Positions 14,173-21,837 of a stretch of DNA of 21,971 nt are shown here, piece after piece (the first letter of the stretch is position 1; every line of letters starts with the position of its first letter). The notes below the pieces were generated by a model that did not search any database, was not told the DNA's origin, and worked only from the letters and a program-made list of their open reading frames with translations. A program made the position numbers and the translations under genes. The stretch is taken from the NCBI GenBank assembly GCA_045599035.1, contig JAZRVI010000058.1, positions 1 through 21,971 of the forward strand, given 5' to 3'. Origin of the DNA: CATZDY01 sp045599035 (GTDB lineage: Bacteria > Bacillota > Desulfotomaculia > Desulfotomaculales > Desulfocucumaceae).

Positions 14173-15138
14173 TTAAGAATTTTGCCGAACAATTTCGTAT
14201 AATAAAACACCAGCGGCCACAGAAGCATTGAGGCTGGCCACCTGCCCCAGCATGGGAATCTGTACCAGCAAATCACATTTTTCCTTAATCAAGCGGCTGA
14301 GTCCCTGACCTTCTCCGCCAATTACCACAGCCAAAGGCAGTTCCAATTTTTCCTGCCAAAATAATTGACCGCCCATGTCCGCACCAACCACCCAAAGCCC
14401 CTGCTTTTTCAGCCAATCCAAAGTAGAAGCTAAATTAGCCACTCGAGCCACCGGAATATATTCCGCAGCTCCGGCTGAGGTTTTCAGGACGGTTGAATTG
14501 AGAGAAGCCGAACGCCTTTTGGGAATAATCGCTCCTTTAACTCCGCAGGCTTCCGCAGAACGCAAAATTGCCCCCAAATTATGCGGATCGTTGATTTCGT
14601 CCAAAACCAGCAAAAAGGGCTTTTCACCAGCCTGAGCCAGCAAATCTTCCAATTCCCAATAGTTCTGAGCCGCAGCATAAGCCACAATCCCCTGATGGTT
14701 GGCTCCGCCGGTCAGTCGATCCAGCTTTTCCTTTTCCACCCATTGCATGGGAATATGGGCAACCTTGGCCAAACCAATTAATTCCTTTAAAATATTGCCC
14801 CGGCTTTCCTCGGCCAAAAGAATCCGGTTTAAGGAACGCCCGGATTTTAAGGCTTCCCGTACTGGATTGCGACCCAGCAGCAAATCTTCTTTTCTTTTTT
14901 CCAAATTTTTATCCGGCCGAAAATTTCGCTCTGTCCCCCAACCTTCCTCTTTAACTCTCGATTCTCCCGCAGTTTCTGCCTCAAAAGTTCGATCTGAGCG
15001 AAAAGCTTTTTTGCTTCGCAAGCCTTCTTTGGAGCTTCTCCTGGCTCCTCCATTTCGCCCTGCCGTTTTATGATCTGACCGAAAATCCCTGTTTGATCTG
15101 GCGGTTTGGCCAACTCCTTTTTTATTCTCCACTTTCAT
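14173..15138 (-). CDS. rlmB: 23S rRNA (guanosine-2'-O-)-methyltransferase RlmB, TrmH/SPOUT family, with long basic extension
   Basis: This 321-residue enzyme transfers a methyl group from S-adenosylmethionine to a ribose 2'-OH of 23S rRNA (G2251 in E. coli). The substrate-binding domain begins at about 86 (LLLGRNPVREAL). The SPOUT domain shows motif 1 DEINDPHNLGAILRSAEACG (180-199), motif 2 VVIGGEGQGLS (271-281) and motif 3 SLNASVAAGVLLYE (302-315). Family members are normally near 245 residues; the extra 85 N-terminal residues are basic, probably disordered, and carry FRSD, FRSD and FRPD at 19, 46 and 73. GGAGG five bases before ATG supports this long start. Its start lies inside the end of mrnC (17-nt overlap). 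Confidence 0.95.
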   Translation of the reverse strand: MKVENKKGVGQTARSNRDFRSDHKTAGRNGGARRSSKEGLRSKKAFRSDRTFEAETAGESRVKEEGWGTERNFRPDKNLEKRKEDLLLGRNPVREALKSGRSLNRILLAEESRGNILKELIGLAKVAHIPMQWVEKEKLDRLTGGANHQGIVAYAAAQNYWELEDLLAQAGEKPFLLVLDEINDPHNLGAILRSAEACGVKGAIIPKRRSASLNSTVLKTSAGAAEYIPVARVANLASTLDWLKKQGLWVVGADMGGQLFWQEKLELPLAVVIGGEGQGLSRLIKEKCDLLVQIPMLGQVASLNASVAAGVLLYEIVRQNS

Positions 15139-15577
15139 TTATTCCTCCATTTTCCACCCACTGAAAAATCCGCTCCATTAATGCTTCCAAACGATCCAGA
15201 TGGTTTTCCAAAAACAAATAGCCCATCAAAGCTTCCAGTCCGGTACTCCAGCGGTAAGCTACTATAGAAGCCGAACGGGGACTATGCCCGCTTTTGGCAT
15301 TGCGTCCCCGTCTGGCCACTGCCGCTTCTTCCGTTGTCAGCTCCGATTCCAAAAAACGCAGGGCTTTGGCTTGAGTATCAGCACAAACATACTGAACTGC
15401 CTGCTTATGCAGGGCTTTATTGCCCAAAAACCCCTGAGCCAACAAATGCTTTCTGACCATCAGTTCATAAACGGCATCGCCCAAATAAGCCAAATCCAAA
15501 GAGGACAGGCGTTCCTTTTGCTGCTCACTTAGATTAATTTTATCTCGATTGACCATTTTTAGTCTTGTTTTTTCCAT
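15122..15577 (-). CDS. mrnC: Mini-ribonuclease III (Mini-III)
   Basis: This 151-residue dimeric RNase III-like enzyme lacks a dsRNA-binding domain. In B. subtilis it matures 23S rRNA with help from L3. The signature LAYLGDAVYELMVRKHLL (29-46) carries the catalytic acidic residues D34 and E38. The middle has ARRGRNAKSGHSPRSAS, and EALMGYLFLE (115-124) holds the second acidic site. ATG at 15577 has AAAGGAG just upstream and overlaps the cysS end by 19 nt. A second ATG at codon 8 has no ribosome binding site. The overlaps on both sides suggest tight translational coupling. Confidence 0.95.
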   Translation of the reverse strand: MEKTRLKMVNRDKINLSEQQKERLSSLDLAYLGDAVYELMVRKHLLAQGFLGNKALHKQAVQYVCADTQAKALRFLESELTTEEAAVARRGRNAKSGHSPRSASIVAYRWSTGLEALMGYLFLENHLDRLEALMERIFQWVENGGINESGE

Positions 15578-17001
15578 CTGGCTCCTTTAGGGGTATCCTC
15601 CAGAATAAGTCCCAATTCAGCCAGCCGATCCCGAATTTTGTCCGAAGAAGCATAATCCTTGCGGCTTCGGGCTTCCTGCCGCACCTCAATCAGCAGCTCC
15701 ATCAAACCTTCCAAAAGTCCATCATCGGCAGAGCTTGCTTCTTCCAGAATTAAATGCCGTTGACTATCGCTTTTAAACAGACTTAAAACAAAATTGAAAA
15801 TTTCAAAAATGGACCAGGCTTCCGTTATCACCTGGCGGTTATGGCCGCCCTGCCCCAAATAGGCATTAACTGCTCCCACCATTTCAAACCAAACCCCAGT
15901 AGCCAAAGCGGTGTTAAAATCATCATCCATAGCTTTTTCAAAATCGGCCTTAAATTCAGTCAGGCGATCCAATAAGCTTTGATCGGCTGCTTCCAAATTG
16001 TCGCTTAAATTGCCCTGTAAGGCTTCCTGCACTGCCCGCAGAGAGTTTTTAATTCGAGTTAAAGCTTTGGTGGCTTCCTCCAGCTTTTGATCGTCAAAAT
16101 CCAGGGGACTGCGGTAATGAGTGGAAAGCAGGAAAAAGCGAACTGCTTCTGGAGAGAACTTGGCCAGAATATCCCGCACAATAAAAAAGTTTCCCAGGGA
16201 TTTGGACATTTTTTCCTGATTAACGGTAATAAAACCATTGTGCATCCAATAGCGGACAAAGTTTTGTCCAGTAGCTGCTTCGGATTGAGCAATTTCGTTT
16301 TCATGGTGCGGAAAAATTAAATCATAACCGCCGCCATGAATATCAAAATCAGTACCCAAATATTTCAAAGACATGGCCGAACATTCAATATGCCAGCCAG
16401 GACGACCCAACCCCCAGGGACTTTCCCAGGCTGGTTCCCCCGGTTTGGCCGCTTTCCAGAGAACAAAGTCCATAGGGTGCTTTTTCTTCTGATTAATTTC
16501 CACTCTGGCTCCGGACTGCATATCCTCCAGAGAACGCCCGGACAGCTTGCCATATTCCGGAAAGCTTTGAATACTGTAATAAACATCCCCATCCACCGCA
16601 TAAGCATGACCTTTTTCTTCCAGGGTTTTGACCATATCAATAATTTCCGGCAAATGCTCTGAAACCTTGGGATGAACTTCCGCCCGCATGATATTCAAAG
16701 CATCAGCATCCTGAAAATATTCCTGAATATATCTCTGAGCCAAAGCCAGGGCATTTTCCCCTTCCTCATTGGCTCGATTAATAATTTTATCATCAATATC
16801 AGTAAAATTTTGAATATAGGTTACCTTATATCCCTTATACAAAAAATATTTGCGGATAGTATCAAAAACCACCAAAAAACGGGCATTACCCAGGTGAATA
16901 TAATTATAGGTAGTCGGCCCGCAAACATACATTCCCACGGTTTGCGGCACCTTGGGAACAAAAGTTTCTTTCTTTCTGGTCATTGTATTAAAAAGCTGCA
17001 T
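15559..17001 (-). CDS. cysS: Cysteinyl-tRNA synthetase
   Basis: This 480-residue class I aminoacyl-tRNA synthetase charges tRNA-Cys. The HIGH-type motif is HLGN (36-39) and KMSKS is at 264-268. The catalytic zinc ligands expected from the E. coli enzyme are all present: C27, C207, H232 and E236. The C-terminal helical anticodon-binding region (about 330-480) is intact and the length is normal. GGGAGG lies 11 nt before ATG and overlaps the cysE stop. The gene pair cysE-cysS links cysteine synthesis to charging. A tRNA-Cys gene is in the same window (7165-7239). Confidence 0.97.
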   Translation of the reverse strand: MQLFNTMTRKKETFVPKVPQTVGMYVCGPTTYNYIHLGNARFLVVFDTIRKYFLYKGYKVTYIQNFTDIDDKIINRANEEGENALALAQRYIQEYFQDADALNIMRAEVHPKVSEHLPEIIDMVKTLEEKGHAYAVDGDVYYSIQSFPEYGKLSGRSLEDMQSGARVEINQKKKHPMDFVLWKAAKPGEPAWESPWGLGRPGWHIECSAMSLKYLGTDFDIHGGGYDLIFPHHENEIAQSEAATGQNFVRYWMHNGFITVNQEKMSKSLGNFFIVRDILAKFSPEAVRFFLLSTHYRSPLDFDDQKLEEATKALTRIKNSLRAVQEALQGNLSDNLEAADQSLLDRLTEFKADFEKAMDDDFNTALATGVWFEMVGAVNAYLGQGGHNRQVITEAWSIFEIFNFVLSLFKSDSQRHLILEEASSADDGLLEGLMELLIEVRQEARSRKDYASSDKIRDRLAELGLILEDTPKGARWKKQD

Positions 17002-17009
17002 AAAAATTA

Positions 17010-17663
17010 TTACCTCCCAGATTTTTGATATTCAGCTAATTGACTTTCCAGTTGGGCAATCCGTTCTTCCATAGCTTGCAAAGCTTCTGCAATCGGATCG
17101 GGCAATTTATCGTGAGCCAAATCGACCCCTTGTTTGTCTTTCAAGCGTTGGCCGTCCTGGATTACGACCCGTCCCGGAACTCCCACCACGGTGCTGTTAG
17201 CCGGAACTGGTTTGAGAACCACTGATCCCGCTCCAATTTTAGCATTATCCCCCACTTCAAAGGAACCCAAAACCTTGGCTCCGGTGCTGATTACCACATT
17301 ATTGCCCACTGTGGGGTGCCGCTTGCCTTTTTCCTTGCCGGTGCCGCCCAGGGTTACTCCTTGATAAAGGGTCACATTATCCCCCACCACGGCAGTTTCC
17401 CCGATAACCACACCCATGCCATGGTCAATAAACAAGCCTTCACCGATTTGGGCTCCGGGATGAATTTCAATTCCGGTCATAAAGCGGGAGAATTGAGAAA
17501 TAAAGCGAGACAGCACAAACCATTTGTGGCAATAAAGAAAATGAGCTACCCGGTGCATTAAAATGGCATGCAAGCCGGGATAACAAAGTAAAACTTCCAG
17601 CGTGCTTTTGGCTGCTGGATCTCTTTCAAAAACCGCTTTGATCTCTCGACGCAATCTGCCCAT
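17010..17663 (-). CDS. cysE: Serine O-acetyltransferase
   Basis: This 217-residue enzyme makes O-acetylserine from serine and acetyl-CoA, the first step of cysteine synthesis. An N-terminal helical region is followed by a left-handed beta-helix of hexapeptide repeats from about 63 to 168 (IEIHPGAQIGEGLFID, VVIGETAVVGDNVTLY, and so on). The catalytic Asp-His pair is D80-H81, and the GGTG loop (107-110) and H116 are present. The C-terminal tail is a charged coil. AGAGGA precedes ATG. Unlike many Firmicutes it is not preceded by gltX. A promoter and hairpin lie upstream, but no T-box motif is visible. Confidence 0.95.
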   Translation of the reverse strand: MGRLRREIKAVFERDPAAKSTLEVLLCYPGLHAILMHRVAHFLYCHKWFVLSRFISQFSRFMTGIEIHPGAQIGEGLFIDHGMGVVIGETAVVGDNVTLYQGVTLGGTGKEKGKRHPTVGNNVVISTGAKVLGSFEVGDNAKIGAGSVVLKPVPANSTVVGVPGRVVIQDGQRLKDKQGVDLAHDKLPDPIAEALQAMEERIAQLESQLAEYQKSGR

Positions 17664-17732
17664 TCATTATTCCTCTCTTCAGGTTATTTTTCAGGCCTCA
17701 ATCTCCCCTGGGAAACAGGTTCCAAAAGCAAG

Positions 17733-17752
17733 AGCAATCCGACCGGATTGCT
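17733..17752. promoter_or_regulatory. Hairpin at the expected 5' end of the cysE transcript
   Basis: AGCAATCC pairs perfectly with GGATTGCT around a four-base loop (17733-17752). It begins five bases after the -10 box on the minus strand, so it would sit at the very 5' end of the mRNA, or act as a dyad operator. A T-rich but interrupted stretch (CTTGCTTTT) follows, so weak termination of the upstream spoVB transcript is another possibility. Confidence 0.45.
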
Positions 17753-17756
17753 TTTA

Positions 17757-17785
17757 ATTATACCAGAAGGCTTTTGCCTTGACAA
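17757..17785 (-). promoter_or_regulatory. Sigma-A promoter of the cysE-cysS-mrnC-rlmB-yacP operon
   Basis: On the minus strand TTGTCA (17780-17785, 5 of 6) and TATAAT (17757-17762, perfect) are 17 bp apart. It starts five bases after the stop codon of the upstream flippase gene, leaving a leader of about 85 nt. Confidence 0.85.
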
Positions 17786-17790
17786 CCGGT

Positions 17791-19422
17791 CTAGCTTCGC
17801 TTGAACCAGCCAGCTTTAAGCTGTTCCCAGCGGCCAATAATTCTGGCGGCCTGACGGCCAATTTTGGGCAATCGCTGGGCATCCTCCGAATTTAAGGCTC
17901 CCAGCAGAATTACAGCCAGGCCATAAATGGCCGCACCAGCTCCAATAGCAAGCAAAATAGCCAAAATATAATTGCCCAGCCCAGCCAAAATCCAGGCATA
18001 AATTTTCCAAACTGCCAAGCCCATAATGGCTGTGGCCAAAGCCGGCCGCAATAAGCCCTGAACTACCGGGAAAGAAAAACCAATCAAACGATGAATGGAT
18101 AAAATATTTAAGGCAGCCGCAATCAAAAATACGGAACTGGTTCCCAATGCGGCAGCTCTAATTTCCAAAACGGTTGGAGTTAAAAAGTAAGTAATTGCGA
18201 CCTTGGCCATCAAACCAATCAACAAATTGCGAACCGGGATTCCGGGTTTACCGGCTCCCTGCAAGGTTCCGGACAAAACCAGATTGATTCCCCAAAACAA
18301 AATGGCCGGAGTGATACAGGCCAGCGGAACCCCAGCCGGTTCACTGTTATAAATCCACAGGGTCAGCGGAGAGGCCAGAACCAGCAGCCCGGTAGCTGCC
18401 GGCAGAGAGGTCAGCACCGAAAGCCGCAGGGATTGACTCAGCTTTTGCCGAATATCGTCATATTTCTTTAAAGTAAAGGCTTCCGAAACAAAAGGCACCA
18501 TGCTGGTTCCCATGGATAAGGAAAAAACAATGCTCAAATTGACAAAGGACATGGCATATTGAGTAAACTGGCCATAAAAAGCAGTAGCTTCGGACAGGGT
18601 ATAGCCGCAAAGCTGCAAGCGGTTAATCACAATCACATTATCCAGAATATTGGCAATTGACATAGAAATACTGGCCAGGGAAATGGGGACGGATACCGCC
18701 AAAACCTTTTTCAGCAAAGAGCGGTATTTTTCCGGTTCGGCTGCCTGCTCTGACAGCATCAGGCTTTTTAAGTGAGGCTTGGCTCGCCGGAAAAAGAAAA
18801 CCAGCACCAAGGTTGAAGCAATAACTCCGCACAAGCTTCCCAAATTGGCTCCCGCCGCTCCATAAGAAAGCCCATAATCAATTAAAAGACAACTAAAAAG
18901 CAAGGTTCCGGTAACCAGAAAAAGCTGATCGGCCACCTGCGACCAGGCTACTGTAGTCATATTCTGCAAGCCCTGAAAAAGACCCCGAAATGCCGCCACG
19001 ACTGCCCCAAAAAAAACTACTGGAGCAATGGCCTTTAACCCCCAATAGCAGTTGGGATTGCTGACCAGACCCAAATCAATCAGCCAACCGGCTCCAAAAA
19101 ATAAAACGGATGAAAAGACCAGACCAGTACCCAGCATGGCCCATAAAGCAGCTTTGAAGGCACGATAGGCATCCTTATACAAACCGGAAGCCATTTTGCT
19201 GGAAATCAGACTGGCCACCCCTACCGGAATTCCGGCGGATGAAATGGTGTAGAACAAATAAAAAATCTGGTTGGGAATGGAATAAATCCCCATGCCCTCA
19301 TCCCCCAAAATGCGTCCCAGGGGAATGCGATAGGCCGCTCCCAACACCCGCACTACAATAGCGGCAGCGGCCAACACAAAAGCACCTTGCAGCATGGTTT
19401 GTTTGGTTAGTTTTTTAGTCAT
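17791..19422 (-). CDS. SpoVB/MurJ-like lipid flippase (polysaccharide biosynthesis family)
   Basis: This 543-residue integral membrane protein belongs to the MOP superfamily (SpoVB/YtgP branch). Such proteins move lipid-linked precursors, including lipid II during spore cortex or wall synthesis. The N-terminal pattern GAFVLAAAAIVVRVLGAAYR (13-32) followed by IPLGRILGDEGMGIY is characteristic. About 14 membrane segments spread to residue 510, and a basic tail ends the protein. Whether it is SpoVB itself or the vegetative paralogue YtgP cannot be decided. GAGGGACGAG precedes ATG. The start overlaps the preceding small gene by 8 nt, so the two are coupled. Confidence 0.9.
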   Translation of the reverse strand: MTKKLTKQTMLQGAFVLAAAAIVVRVLGAAYRIPLGRILGDEGMGIYSIPNQIFYLFYTISSAGIPVGVASLISSKMASGLYKDAYRAFKAALWAMLGTGLVFSSVLFFGAGWLIDLGLVSNPNCYWGLKAIAPVVFFGAVVAAFRGLFQGLQNMTTVAWSQVADQLFLVTGTLLFSCLLIDYGLSYGAAGANLGSLCGVIASTLVLVFFFRRAKPHLKSLMLSEQAAEPEKYRSLLKKVLAVSVPISLASISMSIANILDNVIVINRLQLCGYTLSEATAFYGQFTQYAMSFVNLSIVFSLSMGTSMVPFVSEAFTLKKYDDIRQKLSQSLRLSVLTSLPAATGLLVLASPLTLWIYNSEPAGVPLACITPAILFWGINLVLSGTLQGAGKPGIPVRNLLIGLMAKVAITYFLTPTVLEIRAAALGTSSVFLIAAALNILSIHRLIGFSFPVVQGLLRPALATAIMGLAVWKIYAWILAGLGNYILAILLAIGAGAAIYGLAVILLGALNSEDAQRLPKIGRQAARIIGRWEQLKAGWFKRS

Positions 19423-19693
19423 TCTGCTCGTCCCTCGATATGGGGCAACGCCGCAAAGGAGTAATTTTGGCTCGTCTTTGCGGGGGAACCGGGGTTTCGG
19501 TAATTTCCAGGTAATAAATATGCTCAGGCCGAGTTAGAACCGTAACCAAACCCCGTTCCGGTTCAGTCAGCCAAATCCCCCGCAGCTGAATCATTTCTCC
19601 CCACAGCTCATGCTGAACCTTCTGAGGTTCGCCCATCACTTCCATTTCCCAGCCTTCAATATTGACCAGCAAGTCTTTTTTGATAGTTTCCAT
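19415..19693 (-). CDS. Small protein of unknown function coupled to the flippase gene
   Basis: This 92-residue soluble protein is probably cytoplasmic, with no signal, helix bundle or known catalytic motif. It has a central beta-rich stretch (ELWGEMIQLRGIWLTEPERGLVTVLTR is the core, 29-55) and a basic, proline-containing C-terminus ending RDEQND. GGAGG lies 11 nt before ATG, a slightly long spacing. It overlaps the flippase start by 8 nt and is the first gene of that unit. I do not recognise its family. Confidence 0.6.
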   Translation of the reverse strand: METIKKDLLVNIEGWEMEVMGEPQKVQHELWGEMIQLRGIWLTEPERGLVTVLTRPEHIYYLEITETPVPPQRRAKITPLRRCPISRDEQND

Positions 19694-19729
19694 TATTCAT
19701 TTTTCCTCCAACCAGGCTTACTCCCTTCT

Positions 19730-19759
19730 ATCATATCACAAAATAACCCCGACCCCCAA
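19730..19759 (-). promoter_or_regulatory. Possible promoter of the 92-aa gene and flippase unit
   Basis: On the minus strand TTGGGG (19754-19759) and TATGAT (19730-19735, 5 of 6) are 18 bp apart, 36 bp before the start codon. The -35 is weak. Confidence 0.45.
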
Positions 19760-19812
19760 ATTTTTATAGCCCCAATTTGAGCTTTGAAGGAAAAATTTTT
19801 CGAATCTGGGGC

Positions 19813-19841
19813 TTGATTTTTTATTTTGGAGATAGTATAAT
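19813..19841 (+). promoter_or_regulatory. Sigma-A promoter of tRNA-Leu
   Basis: TTGATT (19813-19818, 4 of 6) and TATAAT (19836-19841, perfect) are 17 bp apart, 20 bp before the tRNA. Confidence 0.82.
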
Positions 19842-19861
19842 TAGGTTTACCAGTTCAAATG

Positions 19862-19950
19862 GCCGGAGTGGCGGAATTGGCAGACGCAAGGGACTTAAAA
19901 TCCCTCGAAGATCACTCTTCGTACCGGTTCAAGTCCGGTCTCCGGCACCA
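19862..19950 (+). tRNA. tRNA-Leu (TAA)
   Basis: An 89-nt class II tRNA. The acceptor GCCGGAG pairs with CTCCGGC. The anticodon stem AGGGA/TCCCT closes loop CTTAAAA. A long variable arm (CGAAGA...TCTTCG) is present, and CCA is encoded. It stands alone with its own promoter and terminator. Confidence 0.97.
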
Positions 19951-19951
19951 G

Positions 19952-19981
19952 CCAGAAAGACAAAGACCAGAAAGACAAAGA
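19952..19981 (+). repeat. Perfect 15-bp tandem duplication in the tRNA-Leu terminator
   Basis: CCAGAAAGACAAAGA occurs twice back to back (19952-19966 and 19967-19981) with no mismatch. Each copy is a possible left arm of the terminator hairpin that follows. Confidence 0.95.
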
Positions 19982-20006
19982 TCTGGGGTCTTTGTCTTTC
20001 TTTATA
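19969..20006 (+). terminator. Terminator of tRNA-Leu
   Basis: The second repeat copy (19969-19981) pairs perfectly over 13 bp with TCTTTGTCTTTCT (19989-20001) around a TCTGGGG loop, with TT and then ATAAA after. The first copy can pair with the same right arm, with the second copy looped out. Confidence 0.75.
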
Positions 20007-20033
20007 AAGTTTAAGTTAAAAATAAATCATAAC

Positions 20034-20069
20034 AAAAAACCAGGCATGATTTTTTATGCCTGGTTTTTT
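20034..20069. terminator. Strong bidirectional terminator
   Basis: A perfect 14-bp stem (20034-20047 with 20056-20069), core CCAGGCAT/ATGCCTGG, has A and T tracts on the two sides. It is a second stop after tRNA-Leu and also faces the minus strand, although no minus-strand gene ends nearby. Confidence 0.85.
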
Positions 20070-20070
20070 G

Positions 20071-20100
20071 TTGCAGATGTTTTTGTCTTTTGCTATGATA
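20071..20100 (+). promoter_or_regulatory. Possible promoter of the secreted stalk-domain gene
   Basis: TTGCAG (20071-20076) and TATGAT (20095-20100) are 18 bp apart, 54 bp before the start codon. Each hexamer deviates from consensus. Confidence 0.55.
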
Positions 20101-20153
20101 GATAAAAGGCAGGTAAACTTATATAATCCCATGATAAAGGAGGAGCTAGTTTT

Positions 20154-21017
20154 ATGAAAAAAAGTTATTTGCTGATTGTATTGGCCGCACTTTTTATAGC
20201 CCTGTTCGGGTTTGCAGCCGCATCGCAGGCCTCAAGCGAATTTACTATCAATTCCACATTTGCAGTTATTGAATCTTCAAGTGTCAATCTCCCGGTCGCA
20301 CCTTATATTGACAACGGCCGCACCTTGCTTCCGGTGCGCTATCTGGCCTATGCCTGCGGTGTAGCGGAAGATGATGTAAATTGGAACGCAAACACTCGCA
20401 CCGTCACCCTGAAGCTGGGGAACAATATAGTAAAACTGACTATCGGCAGCCGGACAATGAATGTGAACGGCGTTAACACTACGATAGAGGCAGCTCCCCG
20501 AATCACGAATGGCTATACCTTCCTGCCTGCACGCTATGTAGCGGAAGCCTTCGGCTGTGAGGTAGGCTGGGAGGCCATAACACAAACTGTTTATGTATAT
20601 CCGTCTTCTGATTCTTATAAGCTCAAGAAAGGTCTTACCGCACAGGAGCTGGCTGGTTCCTGGCAGCATCGAACTACTCTTAATCTTAACGGACTTGATT
20701 GCGATCTGACCCTGTACCTGATGTTCTATTCCAATGGTAACTTGGAATACACCTTAGGCTATACGGACGGTGAGCTGATTACCTCCTTGTCCGGCCAATG
20801 GTACATTCTTGACGACAATCCTGATGTCACGGTACTTGATCTGAGCGAGCCTGACGGTTCCAATAGTATATATGGTGCCTATAATATTCATTGGGCTTCG
20901 GATAGTGACTATGATATTTCTTGGAATGATGATATAGTAATTGATCATCTGGATGGTGATCCATTGATTCCCGGTTGTGAAGGTTATTGGCTTGGTTTCA
21001 GCAATAATGCCAATTAA
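20154..21017 (+). CDS. Secreted stalk-domain protein with a lipocalin-like C-terminal domain
   Basis: This 287-residue exported protein has a typical signal peptide (1-26) with cleavage probably at AASQA-SS. Residues about 45-150 form a copper-amine-oxidase N-terminal/stalk domain, with paired half-repeats NGRTLLPVRYLAYACGV (54-70) and NGYTFLPARYVAEAFGC (118-134), each followed by a 'W...TVxV' strand. Residues 160-287 form a second beta-rich acidic domain starting LAGSWQHRTTLNL, reminiscent of lipocalin-like domains; it lacks clear active-site residues. The ribosome binding site AAAGGAGGAG is strong. It is monocistronic. Its codon choice looks different from the housekeeping genes to its left, but I have not measured this. 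The function is unknown; surface binding is plausible. Confidence 0.8.
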   Translation: MKKSYLLIVLAALFIALFGFAAASQASSEFTINSTFAVIESSSVNLPVAPYIDNGRTLLPVRYLAYACGVAEDDVNWNANTRTVTLKLGNNIVKLTIGSRTMNVNGVNTTIEAAPRITNGYTFLPARYVAEAFGCEVGWEAITQTVYVYPSSDSYKLKKGLTAQELAGSWQHRTTLNLNGLDCDLTLYLMFYSNGNLEYTLGYTDGELITSLSGQWYILDDNPDVTVLDLSEPDGSNSIYGAYNIHWASDSDYDISWNDDIVIDHLDGDPLIPGCEGYWLGFSNNAN

Positions 21018-21040
21018 TCTCTATCTTGTATCTGCCTTTA

Positions 21041-21084
21041 ATTGACGATCCCACACTGCTTCAGCGGCGTGTGGGATCGTCAAT
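21041..21084. repeat. Perfect 16-bp inverted repeat between convergent genes
   Basis: ATTGACGATCCCACAC (21041-21056) and its exact complement (21069-21084) flank a 12-bp centre that can itself pair partly. No T tract follows on either strand. It lies 24 bp after the stalk-protein stop and 46 bp before the permease fragment's stop. It may act as a terminator-like or mRNA-end structure, or be a small mobile or repeat unit. Confidence 0.9.
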
Positions 21085-21129
21085 GACAGTGTTATTTTGG
21101 AAAATGCTGCTTTATTGCAATCTCACTTT

Positions 21130-21837
21130 TCAAAGCTGACCTATGGTTTCCGTGATTGACATTTCATTCAAGTGCTTGACTGACACTCTGATACCAGCCA
21201 CAACAGACAGAACAAAGAATGCTGCAATCACGATCAGTTCTGCGACCGGCAAGTGCCACAGAGCGTAGGCATAGTGGGATGTAACCAAAAAGCCGTACAA
21301 CCACTTGCTGAATAAAAGCCCTATTACGAGTCCTATCGTACAGCCAAGACAGGAATAGGTAAGCGTTTCAGCTTTCACCATACTTCCAAGTTGTCTCTTT
21401 GACATACCGACTGCACGCATGATGCCATACTGTTTGATTCTTGCCGATACACTCATAGAAATACTGTTTACAATGTTCAGGATTGTCACAAGAGCAATAA
21501 TTACGAGAAAGCTGTATACACATACAAAAAATGCGATATATGTTCCGTGGGTATCGTATTCCCGGTTATCGATCCATTTGTACCGGTCTCCGGTCAGCGT
21601 TTGCAATGTATCAACATTTTCATCCGTTGCCGAATCAGAAAGCTGGACAAGCAGCATAGTATAATAAGATATTCCGGTCATATTCCTGAATACTTCATCC
21701 GATACGATCAGTTTTGTTTTGCCTTCAGAACTTCCATCGGAACTGAACGGATCGTATTTCAGTTTTCCGGCAATAGAAAGCTGTGTCCCGAAAACAGAAA
21801 CTACGCTGCCTTTTTGAATTGCTTTATCTGAACTGAC
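21130..21837 (-). pseudogene. FtsX-type ABC transporter permease, C-terminal fragment (5' end lost)
   Basis: The frame encodes about 235 residues of homologous-looking sequence and begins abruptly: the codon before VSSDKAIQKG is an in-frame TAA (21838-21840). The first in-frame ATG is 53 codons further in, inside what looks like the extracytoplasmic region, so that ATG is unlikely to be the true start. The FtsX domain is clear, with three helices (about TYIAFFVCVYSFLVIIALVT, then LGCTIGLVIGLL, then LIVIAAFFVLSVVAG) and the motif SARIKQYGIMRAVGMSKRQL. Such permeases act with an ATPase in peptide or lantibiotic export or sensing. The rest of the gene was probably separated by an insertion at 21838. 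Confidence 0.75.

Noticed and set aside
17664..17790. T-box riboswitch in front of cysE
   Set aside because: No conserved T-box sequence, specifier loop or antiterminator is visible, and the leader is too short.
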